In this document: in pieces, positions 8,205 to 17,673 of the stretch | Layout of the letters: the number at the start of each line of letters is the position of its first letter | How positions within the stretch are numbered: the first letter of the stretch is position 1 | Source: Thalassotalea sp. PS06 | GTDB taxonomy: Bacteria; Pseudomonadota; Gammaproteobacteria; Enterobacterales; Alteromonadaceae | Direction of reading: 5' to 3' | Assembly (NCBI RefSeq): GCF_007197775.1 | Contig: NZ_CP041638.1 | Coordinates: 2,790,001-2,854,000 of the forward strand | Length of the DNA stretch: 64,000 nt | The notes under the pieces: generated by a model | Databases searched by the model: none | What the model was told of the DNA's origin: nothing | The model's input: the letters and a program-made list of their open reading frames with translations, nothing else | Translations under genes and position numbers: made by a program

Positions 8205-9743
8205 TTAAGCAACAAAGTAGCTTTGCCAGGCAAAGTCGATGAGTTCCCTATTCACTGAATTTGGTAAATTTTTAAATAACACCTGATCCCTGACAATTGA
8301 TAAAATGTCGCGAGGGTAACAGGCAAGGTAAGGTTTATTATTTGGTTGGTGTAACATGTTAATCAGGTAATCGAACTGTTGGTTATCACAATTCAATTCA
8401 AATCGTTCACATTCGCGAAACCAGATTTGCTGATACAATTCTTTGGATAGCGGCTGAAACTGAATCTTATAGCCGAGTCGTCTTAAAAACGCATCATCGA
8501 TCAGTTCCTGAGGCGTTAGGTTGGTGGAGAACAGTAAAAGTAACTCAAAGGGTACTTCGAAATGTTGACCATTCTGCAATGCCAAAAAATCACGGCGTTC
8601 TTCAAGTGGCAAAATCCAACGGTTAAATAACTCTTTTGGGGTAACCCGCTGGCGACCTAAATCGTCGAGAAATAATATGCCATTGTTGGCTTTTAATTGA
8701 ATCGGCGGAAGAAAACAGCGAGACGCGTTATCAAACTGCACTTCCAACATCGACAGCGTCAACTCACCGCCGGTAACCAATAACGGTCGCTCACAAGCTA
8801 GCCAACGACGATCATAGCCATCCGCAATCCGTAACGCACTGACGACATTAGACGCCTGGTGCTGATCCTTAACATGATGTAGTTCAGGGTCAAAGACCTG
8901 AATGATTTCGTTATTAATTTCAATCGCATAGGGGATCAGTACAGTTTCACCAAACAATCGATTCAGGTGCCGACAAAAATAACTTTTACCAGTACCCGCA
9001 CCGCCATATATCAATATCGGTTTGGTGGAATTCAATGCCGGGCCAACGCTGTTAATAACCTCATCAGGGAAAACCAAATCGCCAAAACCTTCACGCATCT
9101 CAGCTTCAGTCAGCACCTGAGTTCGATTCGACTGGATTTTACTGACCTTTTGATAAAGCTCTAGCGGTATTGGTGCCGGACCTAAGTAACCACGTTTTAA
9201 AAACGCTTTTTCCGCTTCCAGGGTACCGATATTGCTTAGTGAATAACGAAACTGACCATTGTCGTTGGACGATGGATTCTCAACCCAGGCCTTTTGCTTG
9301 GCCTCATCCAACAAGGCTTTAACAATGCTTCCTGAAAGGCAGAGATCTTTAGAGAGTTGTTGCAGGTCGCTAACACCAGAACGATATATGTGCTTGATCA
9401 ACAACTCTAACAATAAATTAATATGCAGCCCGGTTTCTTCAATACTTCCGGGTTTTGGCGCGTAGGATGCAAACCCATGGTTGTTGTCCTCTTCGGGCAA
9501 AGACGCTTGTGATTCAACCACTCGTGCCTGCGCTAAATTTTCATGTGCCTCATCCAGAACCACAGGCTCAGTGGTGATATCTGGTTCATCAATCTCGGTA
9601 TCATCAGCCTCCTTGGGCAATTGCGATGATTCAACCGACAATTGAACAGCACTTTCTGCTGGTGAAGCGGTAAGTGCTTCCTCTTGCGTCTCAGATTCTG
9701 GTTGCGAGTCGTTTTGTCGTGAAAAGCCAAATAACCCCATCAC
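8205..9743 (-). CDS. AAA+ ATPase with winged-helix-like N-terminal region, Tad locus
   Basis: 512-residue cytoplasmic protein. Residues 1-105 are acidic and low complexity. Residues about 110-185 look like a winged-helix module (YRSGVSDLQQLSKDLCLSG). A AAA+ domain follows with Walker A YGGAGTGKSYF (near residue 250), Walker B GILFLDDLGRQ, a sensor-1-like LLFSTNLTP and an arginine-bearing DDAFLRRLGYKI. It is closest in style to MoxR-type ATPases, not to the TadA family. Its position inside the operon between cpaA and cpaB suggests a role in pilus assembly or regulation, which is unproven. The first codon is GTG (9743) followed at once by ATG (9740); either could be used, and both touch the cpaA stop. 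Confidence 0.8.
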   Translation of the reverse strand: MMGLFGFSRQNDSQPESETQEEALTASPAESAVQLSVESSQLPKEADDTEIDEPDITTEPVVLDEAHENLAQARVVESQASLPEEDNNHGFASYAPKPGSIEETGLHINLLLELLIKHIYRSGVSDLQQLSKDLCLSGSIVKALLDEAKQKAWVENPSSNDNGQFRYSLSNIGTLEAEKAFLKRGYLGPAPIPLELYQKVSKIQSNRTQVLTEAEMREGFGDLVFPDEVINSVGPALNSTKPILIYGGAGTGKSYFCRHLNRLFGETVLIPYAIEINNEIIQVFDPELHHVKDQHQASNVVSALRIADGYDRRWLACERPLLVTGGELTLSMLEVQFDNASRCFLPPIQLKANNGILFLDDLGRQRVTPKELFNRWILPLEERRDFLALQNGQHFEVPFELLLLFSTNLTPQELIDDAFLRRLGYKIQFQPLSKELYQQIWFRECERFELNCDNQQFDYLINMLHQPNNKPYLACYPRDILSIVRDQVLFKNLPNSVNRELIDFAWQSYFVA

Positions 9744-10310
9744 CTATGCCCCCCACGAATATCGTAACGAAGAAATGAGCCACTGGACGTTGTCATTGTG
9801 CCATGCCGCAAAAGCCCATCCGAAAGCAAGGGCCGGTGCATACGGTATCTGCATTTTCAGTAAACCGGGTGTGTCTGGTTTTATGTAAACCCGATACCAC
9901 AAACATTTTGCGTAATGGCCGACAAGTTCTATGCAGCGACGAAAACCGAATCTATACAGGGCGATGCCAATCGAGCTAATGGCCCCAAAAACAAGACCAT
10001 ACAATAAAGACCAGACCAGCATTGCGGGGGTCAGAAATGCGCCAATAGCAATCATTAGTTTCACATCGCCGGCGCCAAGCAGCCGAAACATGTAAAGAGG
10101 AAACAAAATGATAAATGCCAGTCCAGCGCCTAATAGCGCCGAACCAACACCGTTAAGGCCCATAAATCCAAACTGTACCGCAATGCCGGTAATCAGGCCG
10201 AGCAGACACAGGCTATTAGGAATGCGTTGATATCTGAGATCAAAATACAGAGCAATGCTAAAGATAATAGCGATAGCGATTAACTCGGTGAGAAGAAACT
10301 TATCAATCAT
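9744..10310 (-). CDS. cpaA: Prepilin peptidase CpaA/TadV
   Basis: 188-residue polytopic membrane aspartyl protease that cleaves Flp prepilin and probably the TadE-like pseudopilins. Two expected catalytic aspartates are visible: in ALYFDLRYQRIPN (near residue 24) and in LGAGDVKLMIAIG (the GxGD motif, near residue 79). It lacks the N-terminal methyltransferase domain of PilD, as is usual for the CpaA/TadV branch. It lies between flp and the AAA ATPase gene, abutting the latter without a gap. About five membrane helices are visible. Confidence 0.92.
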   Translation of the reverse strand: MIDKFLLTELIAIAIIFSIALYFDLRYQRIPNSLCLLGLITGIAVQFGFMGLNGVGSALLGAGLAFIILFPLYMFRLLGAGDVKLMIAIGAFLTPAMLVWSLLYGLVFGAISSIGIALYRFGFRRCIELVGHYAKCLWYRVYIKPDTPGLLKMQIPYAPALAFGWAFAAWHNDNVQWLISSLRYSWGA

Positions 10311-10343
10311 TTCACACTCCTAAACCTGATGCTGCACTCTCAT

Positions 10344-10541
10344 TTACGAGGCACAGTTTGTGCTGCCGCCATTAACTGCGCTGGTCAAGCAATTGATAGT
10401 ACCGCTTACCGCGTCGCCTAAATTAGTGAAAGCAACCACTAACGTACCAGCTACCAGGGCACCAGCAATCGCATACTCGACCGTCGTCAAACCGCTTTCA
10501 TCATCGATAAAATCGGTAAATAGGGTGTTTAGATTTCTCAT
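10344..10541 (-). CDS. flp: Flp-type major pilin
   Basis: 65-residue type IVb pilin. A short leader ends in DDESG, followed by LTTVEYAIAGALVAGTLVVA, the Flp motif with conserved Glu-Tyr at positions 5-6 of the mature protein. The C-terminal tail has two cysteines (NCLTSAVNGGSTNCAS) that could form a disulfide loop. I chose ATG at 10541, with GGAG upstream, although the open frame runs to 10643. It is the first gene of the tad operon, and the 33 bp gap to cpaA may allow higher pilin expression. It should be polymerised by CpaF/TadB/TadC after cleavage by CpaA. Confidence 0.93.
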   Translation of the reverse strand: MRNLNTLFTDFIDDESGLTTVEYAIAGALVAGTLVVAFTNLGDAVSGTINCLTSAVNGGSTNCAS

Positions 10542-10645
10542 GTGAAATAACTCCAACTTGTTAATCTTGCAGGGCAAATACAACTCAGCCTCTGCCCTGC
10601 ATGAAGTACAGCAACATTTTGGTGTATTACTGGACGGTATCAAGA

Positions 10646-12337
10646 TTAGAGGTTATTCAAGGAAAGGGTTATCACTGGATTGCTAATTATGGTCTTAAAT
10701 TGCGCGATGAGGTTTGCCTTATTATCCCAACCATAAATATCACGGTTAAAGTTAATCACCCCCTGTTCATCAATCCAGGCGGTGTGATAGGTAATGTAGA
10801 CAGGTACAGGCTCCTCTAAAAACAACATTTGTGTGTGTTTTTCTTGAAGCGCACTTTGCATGGTTTGTTTATGTTTGTTCTGTTCCGGCAATTGTTTGAG
10901 CAGCTCGTTGGCAAGAAATCTTGGTTCCTCTAAGCGAATGCAACCGTGACTCAGCGCCCGATAAGGTTTACTAAAGTGCCATTTCGCTGGCGTATCATGA
11001 AGAAAAATGGCGTAGCCATTTGGCATGTTAAATCGATAACGGCCGAGGGGATTTGAGCGCCCGGCAGATTGCACCAAGCGAAAATTATCGGGCAGATTAA
11101 GCAAGTCATAATCGGGGGAATCGATTTGACGAATCTCTTTGTTGCGCCAATAGCCGCGCACCAATTGAAAGTCTTTGCGTTGCAAATAACGAAAATCACG
11201 CTGATATTCTTCAAGTAAATCATCTTTGATAATTTTCGGCGTTGGGGTCCAGGTTGGGTTTACCGTCAGGCGGTTCACCGCGCTGGTTATCACTGGGGTG
11301 GGATTTTCTTTGTTACCGACTATAACCCGCATGGTTTTCTGGGTTCTGCCATTATTTAAAAGCCGTAATTGATAACTGGGTATGTTAACCAGAATCTCGT
11401 TACCACGAAAACTTCGCGGTAGCTGCAACCAACGCATCAGATTGATCTGAAGTTGTGTAACCCGCTGTTGCGGAGCAATTGCCAAAGCCATATGGCTATT
11501 CGGTCCCAGCTTGCCATCGGCCTTCAGGCCATGACGTAACTGAAACCGTTTTAACGCCTCAATGGCAACTGAATCAAAAACATCTTGCCTGGTTGGGGTT
11601 TGATACTTAACGTCGAGATCCTGATATTTTTCCAGAATAAACCTAAGTTTTCTGACCTCTGGGTGTGCCTGGCCCAGTTCTGGGGTAAATGAATGGTCCA
11701 ACGTTGGCCAGGAAAGAGCAGCAAGTTTGCGAAATTCCTGCAATTGCCCTCGTAGTCGCCAAAACTGCGATTGTCTGGGTAGCATTCGATAGAGAAGTTC
11801 CTGCTCCTGCTGCTTGTTAAAAGCTGATATCAAGGTGCTGGTTGGAAGCTCATGACCATTGCCCGAGTTATTGTTTACCTGGGTAGACTGCAACAGAAAA
11901 TACGTACCTTGGGTGAGCAGAATATCCCGCTGATAGGTGTCAGAGGCGTTTTGCCAGGACTTTTCCTGAAGCCACCCCAAATCATCGAGCAATCGATACA
12001 AGTACTTTCCTGACGAACTCAGCCCCTGAGACTCAAACCATAAGGCACTACGGCCAGTTTTTTGCAGGATTAGTTGATAATGAGAACGGGAGATGATGCC
12101 ACTATCATGAAGATAAAATGAACTGCCTGCAGGTAATGCAATATCATTTAGTTGTAATATGGTGGGCGACGAAAATGAGGGACTATAGCCCGAGTGAATA
12201 CCAGACAGTGGCGCACCCGCAATAGCCGATAATGACAGCAACAATGCGCTTGCCAGGTAAAGGTGAATAGCCAGCTTAAACCTAGCGGCTAGTTTTAGAT
12301 ACGCCTTGGTTCCCTGAGTTTTTATCATGTTTTGCAT
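10646..12337 (-). CDS. L,D-transpeptidase, YcbB (LdtD)-like
   Basis: 563-residue periplasmic enzyme that makes 3-3 cross-links in peptidoglycan, or attaches proteins to it. A signal anchor (residues 17-42) is followed by a long N-terminal region, a peptidoglycan-binding domain (DSVAIEALKRFQLRHGLKAD, about residues 255-290) and a YkuD catalytic domain with the HGCIRL motif, Cys near residue 466. Length and order match the YcbB subfamily. The start overlaps the upstream AraC-type gene by 56 bp, which suggests coupled translation. It ends about 100 bp upstream of flp on the same strand, so wall remodelling for the pilus is possible but only positional. Confidence 0.88.
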   Translation of the reverse strand: MQNMIKTQGTKAYLKLAARFKLAIHLYLASALLLSLSAIAGAPLSGIHSGYSPSFSSPTILQLNDIALPAGSSFYLHDSGIISRSHYQLILQKTGRSALWFESQGLSSSGKYLYRLLDDLGWLQEKSWQNASDTYQRDILLTQGTYFLLQSTQVNNNSGNGHELPTSTLISAFNKQQEQELLYRMLPRQSQFWRLRGQLQEFRKLAALSWPTLDHSFTPELGQAHPEVRKLRFILEKYQDLDVKYQTPTRQDVFDSVAIEALKRFQLRHGLKADGKLGPNSHMALAIAPQQRVTQLQINLMRWLQLPRSFRGNEILVNIPSYQLRLLNNGRTQKTMRVIVGNKENPTPVITSAVNRLTVNPTWTPTPKIIKDDLLEEYQRDFRYLQRKDFQLVRGYWRNKEIRQIDSPDYDLLNLPDNFRLVQSAGRSNPLGRYRFNMPNGYAIFLHDTPAKWHFSKPYRALSHGCIRLEEPRFLANELLKQLPEQNKHKQTMQSALQEKHTQMLFLEEPVPVYITYHTAWIDEQGVINFNRDIYGWDNKANLIAQFKTIISNPVITLSLNNL

Positions 12338-13190
12338 CGCTGATTCGTCCAGTCCCTGTATTATCCAATTCGTTAAACAAACTGCTGCGCACTCTAAGAT
12401 ATTGTAGATACATTTTGCTATTTCGCATGGTTCGATTGTTTTCTGAGTACGCCATTGGACTTAACCCGAAGTGCTCTTTAAACACCCGACAAAAGTGCGA
12501 TGGGTTAGAAAACCCTAATTCAAAAGCCACCGAGGTACTGCTCATGGGTTGTGACGATAGTATTCGTTCGGCCTCTTCTAACTTCCTGCAAATTAAATAA
12601 TGGCTAAAGGTGATACCGCTCACGTCTTTAAACAAATGGCTCAACCGCGATTGGCTTAAATGGATAGAGTGACAAAAATCCTGCAGTGAACTGCCGCGAG
12701 AAAAGTTTTTTTCAATTTCTTCCAGCAACTCTGCGATGGCGCCATACCTAGCCGCCGGTGATTGCTGCAAATTAGCTAGAGGTACCAGGTTCGGTTGCTT
12801 GGCCTTGCGAACGCAAACATCGCCGATAACTTCCAGTTCTCGCAAAAACACCTGCATATCCTGCTCTGTCAACGGAAATAAAAACATTTCCCGGACGTTG
12901 CAATGTAAGCCGTGTTGCAACAGCGGAATGGACAAGGAATTACTAAACACGAAAATCGGAATGCTGGAATAACGTTCAGACAAGTACTGGATATTGTGAA
13001 GGTGATCACTTGTGGTATGGCTCATCAAATAGGCAAAGCTAGACACCGAGCCATTGAATTCTTCGAGCCGCTGCATCGTATCTATCAGGTTAACCTGAAA
13101 GTACTCGCTCATTTTGCTCTGAAAAACTTCTGCTAAAGCATTATCAAAAGCAACCAGAGTAATCCCCCCGGTTTGATCGCCTGTTAGCAT
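12282..13190 (-). CDS. AraC-family transcriptional regulator with receiver-like N-terminus
   Basis: 302 residues from ATG 13190; a GTG six bases earlier is possible. The C-terminal AraC domain (about residues 150-250) has both helix-turn-helix units, including SLQDFCHSIHLSQSRLSHLF and STSVAFELGFSNPSHFCRVF, followed by FGLSPMAYSE. The N-terminal 125 residues alternate strands and helices like a response-regulator receiver (ITLVAFDNALAEVF near the start, IPIFVFSNS near residue 90), but I see no convincing acidic triad or phosphoacceptor Asp, so it may be a pseudo-receiver. About 45 residues after the HTH are polar. It overlaps the L,D-transpeptidase gene. Targets are unknown; the tad operon and the transpeptidase are natural candidates. 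Confidence 0.85.
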   Translation of the reverse strand: MLTGDQTGGITLVAFDNALAEVFQSKMSEYFQVNLIDTMQRLEEFNGSVSSFAYLMSHTTSDHLHNIQYLSERYSSIPIFVFSNSLSIPLLQHGLHCNVREMFLFPLTEQDMQVFLRELEVIGDVCVRKAKQPNLVPLANLQQSPAARYGAIAELLEEIEKNFSRGSSLQDFCHSIHLSQSRLSHLFKDVSGITFSHYLICRKLEEAERILSSQPMSSTSVAFELGFSNPSHFCRVFKEHFGLSPMAYSENNRTMRNSKMYLQYLRVRSSLFNELDNTGTGRISDAKHDKNSGNQGVSKTSR

Positions 13191-13409
13191 AACCACAACC
13201 TATTACGTTACTACCGATTCAGAGAAACTCTGAAAAACGCTTAACAAAAACTAGGTAGTGAGGCACGGTATGTCAAATATGGACTTCTTAAATTTTTTCA
13301 CCTCAGCTACCTAATTGTAAACAAAACCATCTGCATCATCAGGATTTAGACAATAGCCATTAACCCTCTATACTTGTCTAGCTGATGAATGTTGTTATCA
13401 GGTAGTTGT

Positions 13410-13772
13410 ATGGTTGAGCGGTTAAAAACAGCGGTACTTTCCACGGCAGGACTTAGCGCCATTTTGTTGGGGTTGGTTTTGGTTCTGGGCTATTACTTTG
13501 CTTCTGCACTGTCGGTCAGAAATGAGTTGAAAGACCAGGAATTACCAATGAATATATCTGCCAACCGGTATCTGCAGGTTGGTGACTGGCCTGAGTCCGA
13601 TCCTGGTAATTCTCTGATCCGAAACTTTCAGAATTTCATTGTTGAGGCAGATGATGAAGAGACGCCAGCCGACAATCCCCCCGCTTCCAAGGTGAAAAAC
13701 CTCGCTCAGCAACAGGCAGGTAACAATCTCAAAGTTCTGAAATCCGATAATCAGGACACCAACAATGAATAA
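13410..13772 (+). CDS. Small single-pass membrane protein of the sulfatase cluster
   Basis: 120 residues from ATG 13410, which has AGG seven bases upstream; the frame opens earlier at 13389. One membrane helix (about residues 9-32, with GLSAILLGLVLVLGYYFASA) is followed by a roughly 85-residue hydrophilic, acidic tail. I do not recognise the family. Its end overlaps the start of the first sulfatase-like gene by 8 bp, so the two are almost certainly co-translated and the protein may be an accessory subunit of that enzyme. It is divergent from the AraC-type regulator, with a 220 bp shared upstream region. Confidence 0.7.
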   Translation: MVERLKTAVLSTAGLSAILLGLVLVLGYYFASALSVRNELKDQELPMNISANRYLQVGDWPESDPGNSLIRNFQNFIVEADDEETPADNPPASKVKNLAQQQAGNNLKVLKSDNQDTNNE

Positions 13773-15774
13773 GGTCAGCCTCAAACGTACCTATTTTCGT
13801 TCCGTCGCGATACTGATCCTGTCGATGGTATTGGTGTTTGACTTTCGCAGCGCTCTGCAACCCATTCCTAGCTTGTCATTATTAAATATACTTGCCCACG
13901 AAAGAGCTGCCGAATACCTGACCATTGGCGCCATTTTTGATCTCGTTTACTTTGTTGTGGTGGTGTTGGCTTTGCATTTTGTCTGGGCTTATTTGATTAC
14001 AATCAGTTGCGCCCCATGGTTTGAAAAGCTAAGAAATGACAACCAAAGAACCATATTTTGGTTAATTATCGTGGTGTTACACTTGTTCTTGGTGCTAGCT
14101 CTGAATTCCTACTTGTACCCGACTTCACTGCTGAGTATCTTCAGGAACACTGGGTTTGCGTCCCTGTGGTTTATCTTGCCTCTGACGCTAGCGCTGACAA
14201 GCCTATTTTATTTCGGTTTAATCAAGCGACAACGAAACATTCAAATCCTTGTCTATAGTGTTGCCTTCTTGTTTTTACTGACTCCTCCAGTTTTTTTCGA
14301 CAACCCGGATAAGGACAAAGAACAACCCGATGTTATCCTCATCGGTCTCGATGGATTGCGTCCCGACCATTTGCAGTATTCTCGCCAGCACCTTGCAGAC
14401 AAAATGCCGACTCTAAACCGGTTTTTAAAGGATACGGTAATTTACGACAGAAGCTACACCACACTTCCCCGAACATTTGTCGCCTGGCACAGTTTATTGA
14501 AAAGCCAATATCCGCATCAGCATGGCGGTCGATTTAACATCCCTCACCCGACTTTGGTTGATAAAAACATCGCGCCATTAAACTTATTAAAACAACACGG
14601 ATACCACACTATCTATGCGCTGGACGAACGGCGTTTCAATCATATCGATACTGACTACGGTTTCGATACTGTAGTAGGCCCGGCAATTGGTATCGGCGAT
14701 CAATTGATCACCGGCGTATCGGATATTCCCATCATCAATATTCTCACTAACCTGTCTTTTGGTCGTTATTTTTTTCCATTTCTGTATCTCAACAGAGCGC
14801 AGGGAAAAACCTACGACCCGATCATGTTTAATGAGGAAGTGATTAACACACTGTCACCCGACAAACCAAACTTTTTGGCATTGCACCTTTGTATGTTGCA
14901 CTGGCCATATACGTCGAAAGACTTTATCGAGGTAAAAAACGACCTTTGGAACAACAACTATCCCTATTTTATGTATGCATCCTTGTTACAACGCCTTGAT
15001 AGCCAATTTGAGCAGCTGATAACCGAGCTCGAACGTCAAGGCTACCTTGATAATGCTCTGGTTTATCTATTTTCCGACCATGGCGACGGCTTTCGCCTAG
15101 ATAAAGATGCCTTAAAACCCGCGAAGTTGCCGCCTCCTATGGAGTTAAGGGTCAGTTCCTGGGGGCATGGAACCAATATACTTGATCAGACCCAGTCGGA
15201 AATTTTACTCGCCTACAACGCCTTTAAAAATGGCGAGCCAGTTCACCCTGGTGTCACCCTAAATGGTCTATTTTCGATTACCGACATTATGCCCAGTATA
15301 CTAAATACTCTGGATATGAGCTCACCCGCTGCATCGGAATCGATGCAAGGACATGTATTGCCAATGACGCAGTCTGAAGTAAGCGAAAATAGGGCTATAT
15401 TCGTCGACTCCTCGTTGCCCAGCAAAGCCGTAGATACCAGCCAGGTCAATGAAACCAGCATAATTTATCGTTCGATGGAGCACTATGAAGTCACAGACGA
15501 AGGACATTTAGTTATGTCACCCAAGGCTTATAAGGAGTTTTCGCAACAGAAACAGCGTAGTGTTTATATCGATAACTGGCAATTGGCATATATTCCAACC
15601 ATAAAGGATATGGTCATCGTTAATATCGAGAAGAAGCAATGGCATTTATACTCGCAATTTCCGGACGAACTTCTCAAACAGAGACTAATGAGCATGTTGT
15701 GCCATCATTACCAATCTTTAGACATCCATTTTTGTGAACCCCCTCAGCATCAAACAAATCTAACGAGCCAATAA
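13765..15774 (+). CDS. Membrane-anchored sulfatase / phosphoglycerol-transferase-like enzyme
   Basis: 669-residue member of the alkaline phosphatase/sulfatase superfamily. The N-terminal 175 residues hold about five membrane helices. The periplasmic catalytic domain begins with VILIGLDGLRPDHL (metal-binding Asp), continues with a TLPRTFVAWHSLLKSQYPHQ segment in the nucleophile position, and has LFSDHGDGFR as the second metal site. The canonical sulfatase Cys/Ser-x-Pro-x-Arg signature is absent, so a phosphotransferase or phosphodiesterase acting on envelope glycans, in the manner of LtaS or OpgB, is as likely as sulfatase activity. It overlaps the small gene upstream by 8 bp and is followed after 3 bp by a second sulfatase-like gene. 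Confidence 0.8.
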   Translation: MNKVSLKRTYFRSVAILILSMVLVFDFRSALQPIPSLSLLNILAHERAAEYLTIGAIFDLVYFVVVVLALHFVWAYLITISCAPWFEKLRNDNQRTIFWLIIVVLHLFLVLALNSYLYPTSLLSIFRNTGFASLWFILPLTLALTSLFYFGLIKRQRNIQILVYSVAFLFLLTPPVFFDNPDKDKEQPDVILIGLDGLRPDHLQYSRQHLADKMPTLNRFLKDTVIYDRSYTTLPRTFVAWHSLLKSQYPHQHGGRFNIPHPTLVDKNIAPLNLLKQHGYHTIYALDERRFNHIDTDYGFDTVVGPAIGIGDQLITGVSDIPIINILTNLSFGRYFFPFLYLNRAQGKTYDPIMFNEEVINTLSPDKPNFLALHLCMLHWPYTSKDFIEVKNDLWNNNYPYFMYASLLQRLDSQFEQLITELERQGYLDNALVYLFSDHGDGFRLDKDALKPAKLPPPMELRVSSWGHGTNILDQTQSEILLAYNAFKNGEPVHPGVTLNGLFSITDIMPSILNTLDMSSPAASESMQGHVLPMTQSEVSENRAIFVDSSLPSKAVDTSQVNETSIIYRSMEHYEVTDEGHLVMSPKAYKEFSQQKQRSVYIDNWQLAYIPTIKDMVIVNIEKKQWHLYSQFPDELLKQRLMSMLCHHYQSLDIHFCEPPQHQTNLTSQ

Positions 15775-15777
15775 TAT

Positions 15778-17673
15778 ATGAGCAATGTAAATCCTCTCAA
15801 GTCAAACAAGAGCGGAACCGTGAGCGGCCTGCTCGTCATAGTGATATGCACCTTTGTTTTTTTATTTTTAGAATGGATTTTTTTCTTAACTAAACCTTCT
15901 TTTCTCAGCTACATCGACAATTTTCAAAAAGTCGCGATTCTCCTCAATAGTTTTTTAATTCTAACAATCATAAACGTTTTACTTTATCTGCTTATCCAAC
16001 TGCTAATGAAAACCGCAGGATTGCTTTTAAAACTGCCTGAGCTGCTGAATCGTGTCGCAATTCGACTGATTCCTTTGCTACTGTGCTCAGTCTCTGTTTT
16101 ATTGATTATTGATAACAATACTTACACCCTGTTTAGCTTTGCCTCATACACGGTGCAAGATAGTTTACATCGGCTTTTGTATCTAGGTTTGATAATCATA
16201 CTATGCGGCTATTTCTATCTGAAAACCGGCAATATGATGGATTATTTGAATGCTAATCTTAAGGTTAGAAAATCGCTTTTGTTCAGCCTGATTCCAATAT
16301 TTATCCTGTCCCTGATTACATTTACTCAAAACTTTACGTCAAACGCTTCAACCTCGTTACCGGTTCCAGTTTCACAACACAGGGGCGAACGCCCGAATAT
16401 CATTATTTTCAGTGCCGATGGCGTAAATGCAAAGCAGATGTCTCTATACGGCTACAATAAAGAAACGACGCCTTTTTTTGATAGTATTCGCGATGAACTG
16501 GCAATTTATGACAATCATTTTACAAATTCCGCGAAAACCACAGGGTCTGTGGGAGCTTTGTTGACGGGTAAATTACCGACTCAAACTAAAGTAATTTTCC
16601 GCCCCGACGCTTTTAAAGGGTTAGATAGATATCAACACATGCCTGCTATTTTAAGTAAACTGGGTTACTACAATATCGATATCAGCGTTCGTCATTACAT
16701 CGACGCTGAAGATCTAAACCTATATAATTCCTTCGATTTTGCTAACGAAAGACCAATCTTTTCTAGACATGGACTCAGTCTTTGGATGTATCGACATCAG
16801 GAAGAAACATCTAAGTTTATCGACAGCATCTGGGAACGGTTAATTTATCGTGCACTCCACTTGAGCTTTTTAAACGATTGGAAAAATCCTTTTGTGTTAG
16901 TAACCCAGACAGAGGGGCTCGAGGAGCATTTGTCTGATATTCCACGCATGCAAGCGCTGATTAACAGTATCAAAAACGCACCTCAACCTTACTTTATACA
17001 TGTTCATCTTCTCGGTCCCCACGGAAGCCGATTTTTTTACGAAAAGCCGATATTTACAGCTTCAAACAAGCAGCCACATGAATGGATGGAAGAGCATTAT
17101 AATAACGCGATTTATCAATGGGATAGTTATGCCAAAGCGGTTTATCAACAACTTTCTAGACTCGACCAATTGGAGAGCACAATGTTGATTTTTAATAGTG
17201 ATCATGGCTGGCAACATACAATCAATAACGACCTTCCCCTAATGATTCGCTATCCCCGAGGTAGTCATGCAGGCTCCGAATCGCTACCTTCACAACGAAT
17301 TGATATCGCACCGACGATTCTTGACTATCTCAATATTGATAAGCCAACTTGGATGACAGGGCAAAGCTTGCTCGCTGAGGGACGTGAACATGTTCCCATT
17401 TATATGGTCGGTTCTAGTATCACTCGAAAAATAAATAATTATAACTGGAAGGTTTCAGCCTCTTTGGAACCACCCTATTTTTCCCTGGGAACCCTGTCAG
17501 TTTTTTATTGCGGAAAGATACTAACGCTCAACCTGATGAGTCAATCTCCAGAACACCAAATATTTGAACAGCTTCATCAACCAGACTATCAATGTCCAGA
17601 ACAAGATCTAAGTCGTTCAGATATTGAATTAATGTTGAGGGAGCATCTGCGTCGATATTACCCGCCTAGTTAG
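15778..17673 (+). CDS. Second membrane-anchored sulfatase-like enzyme
   Basis: 631 residues: about five membrane helices in residues 15-185, then an alkaline phosphatase superfamily domain with NIIIFSADGVNAKQMSLYGY (first metal site), NSAKTTGSVGALLTGKLPT (nucleophile region, Thr/Ser) and MLIFNSDHGWQHT (second metal site). The layout resembles LtaS/EptA-type phosphoglycerol or phosphoethanolamine transferases, and the GALLTGKLPT stretch is typical of this superfamily. It is only distantly similar to its upstream neighbour, so a recent tandem duplication is unlikely. The 3 bp spacing shows co-transcription. It ends with an 8 bp convergent overlap with the methyltransferase gene. The substrate is unknown. 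Confidence 0.8.
   Translation: MSNVNPLKSNKSGTVSGLLVIVICTFVFLFLEWIFFLTKPSFLSYIDNFQKVAILLNSFLILTIINVLLYLLIQLLMKTAGLLLKLPELLNRVAIRLIPLLLCSVSVLLIIDNNTYTLFSFASYTVQDSLHRLLYLGLIIILCGYFYLKTGNMMDYLNANLKVRKSLLFSLIPIFILSLITFTQNFTSNASTSLPVPVSQHRGERPNIIIFSADGVNAKQMSLYGYNKETTPFFDSIRDELAIYDNHFTNSAKTTGSVGALLTGKLPTQTKVIFRPDAFKGLDRYQHMPAILSKLGYYNIDISVRHYIDAEDLNLYNSFDFANERPIFSRHGLSLWMYRHQEETSKFIDSIWERLIYRALHLSFLNDWKNPFVLVTQTEGLEEHLSDIPRMQALINSIKNAPQPYFIHVHLLGPHGSRFFYEKPIFTASNKQPHEWMEEHYNNAIYQWDSYAKAVYQQLSRLDQLESTMLIFNSDHGWQHTINNDLPLMIRYPRGSHAGSESLPSQRIDIAPTILDYLNIDKPTWMTGQSLLAEGREHVPIYMVGSSITRKINNYNWKVSASLEPPYFSLGTLSVFYCGKILTLNLMSQSPEHQIFEQLHQPDYQCPEQDLSRSDIELMLREHLRRYYPPS

Noticed and set aside
1..10541. Tad operon as a mobile genomic island
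   Set aside because: Tad loci can be transferred, but I see no integrase, tRNA, direct repeat or clear base-composition break at the right edge, and the left edge is outside the window.
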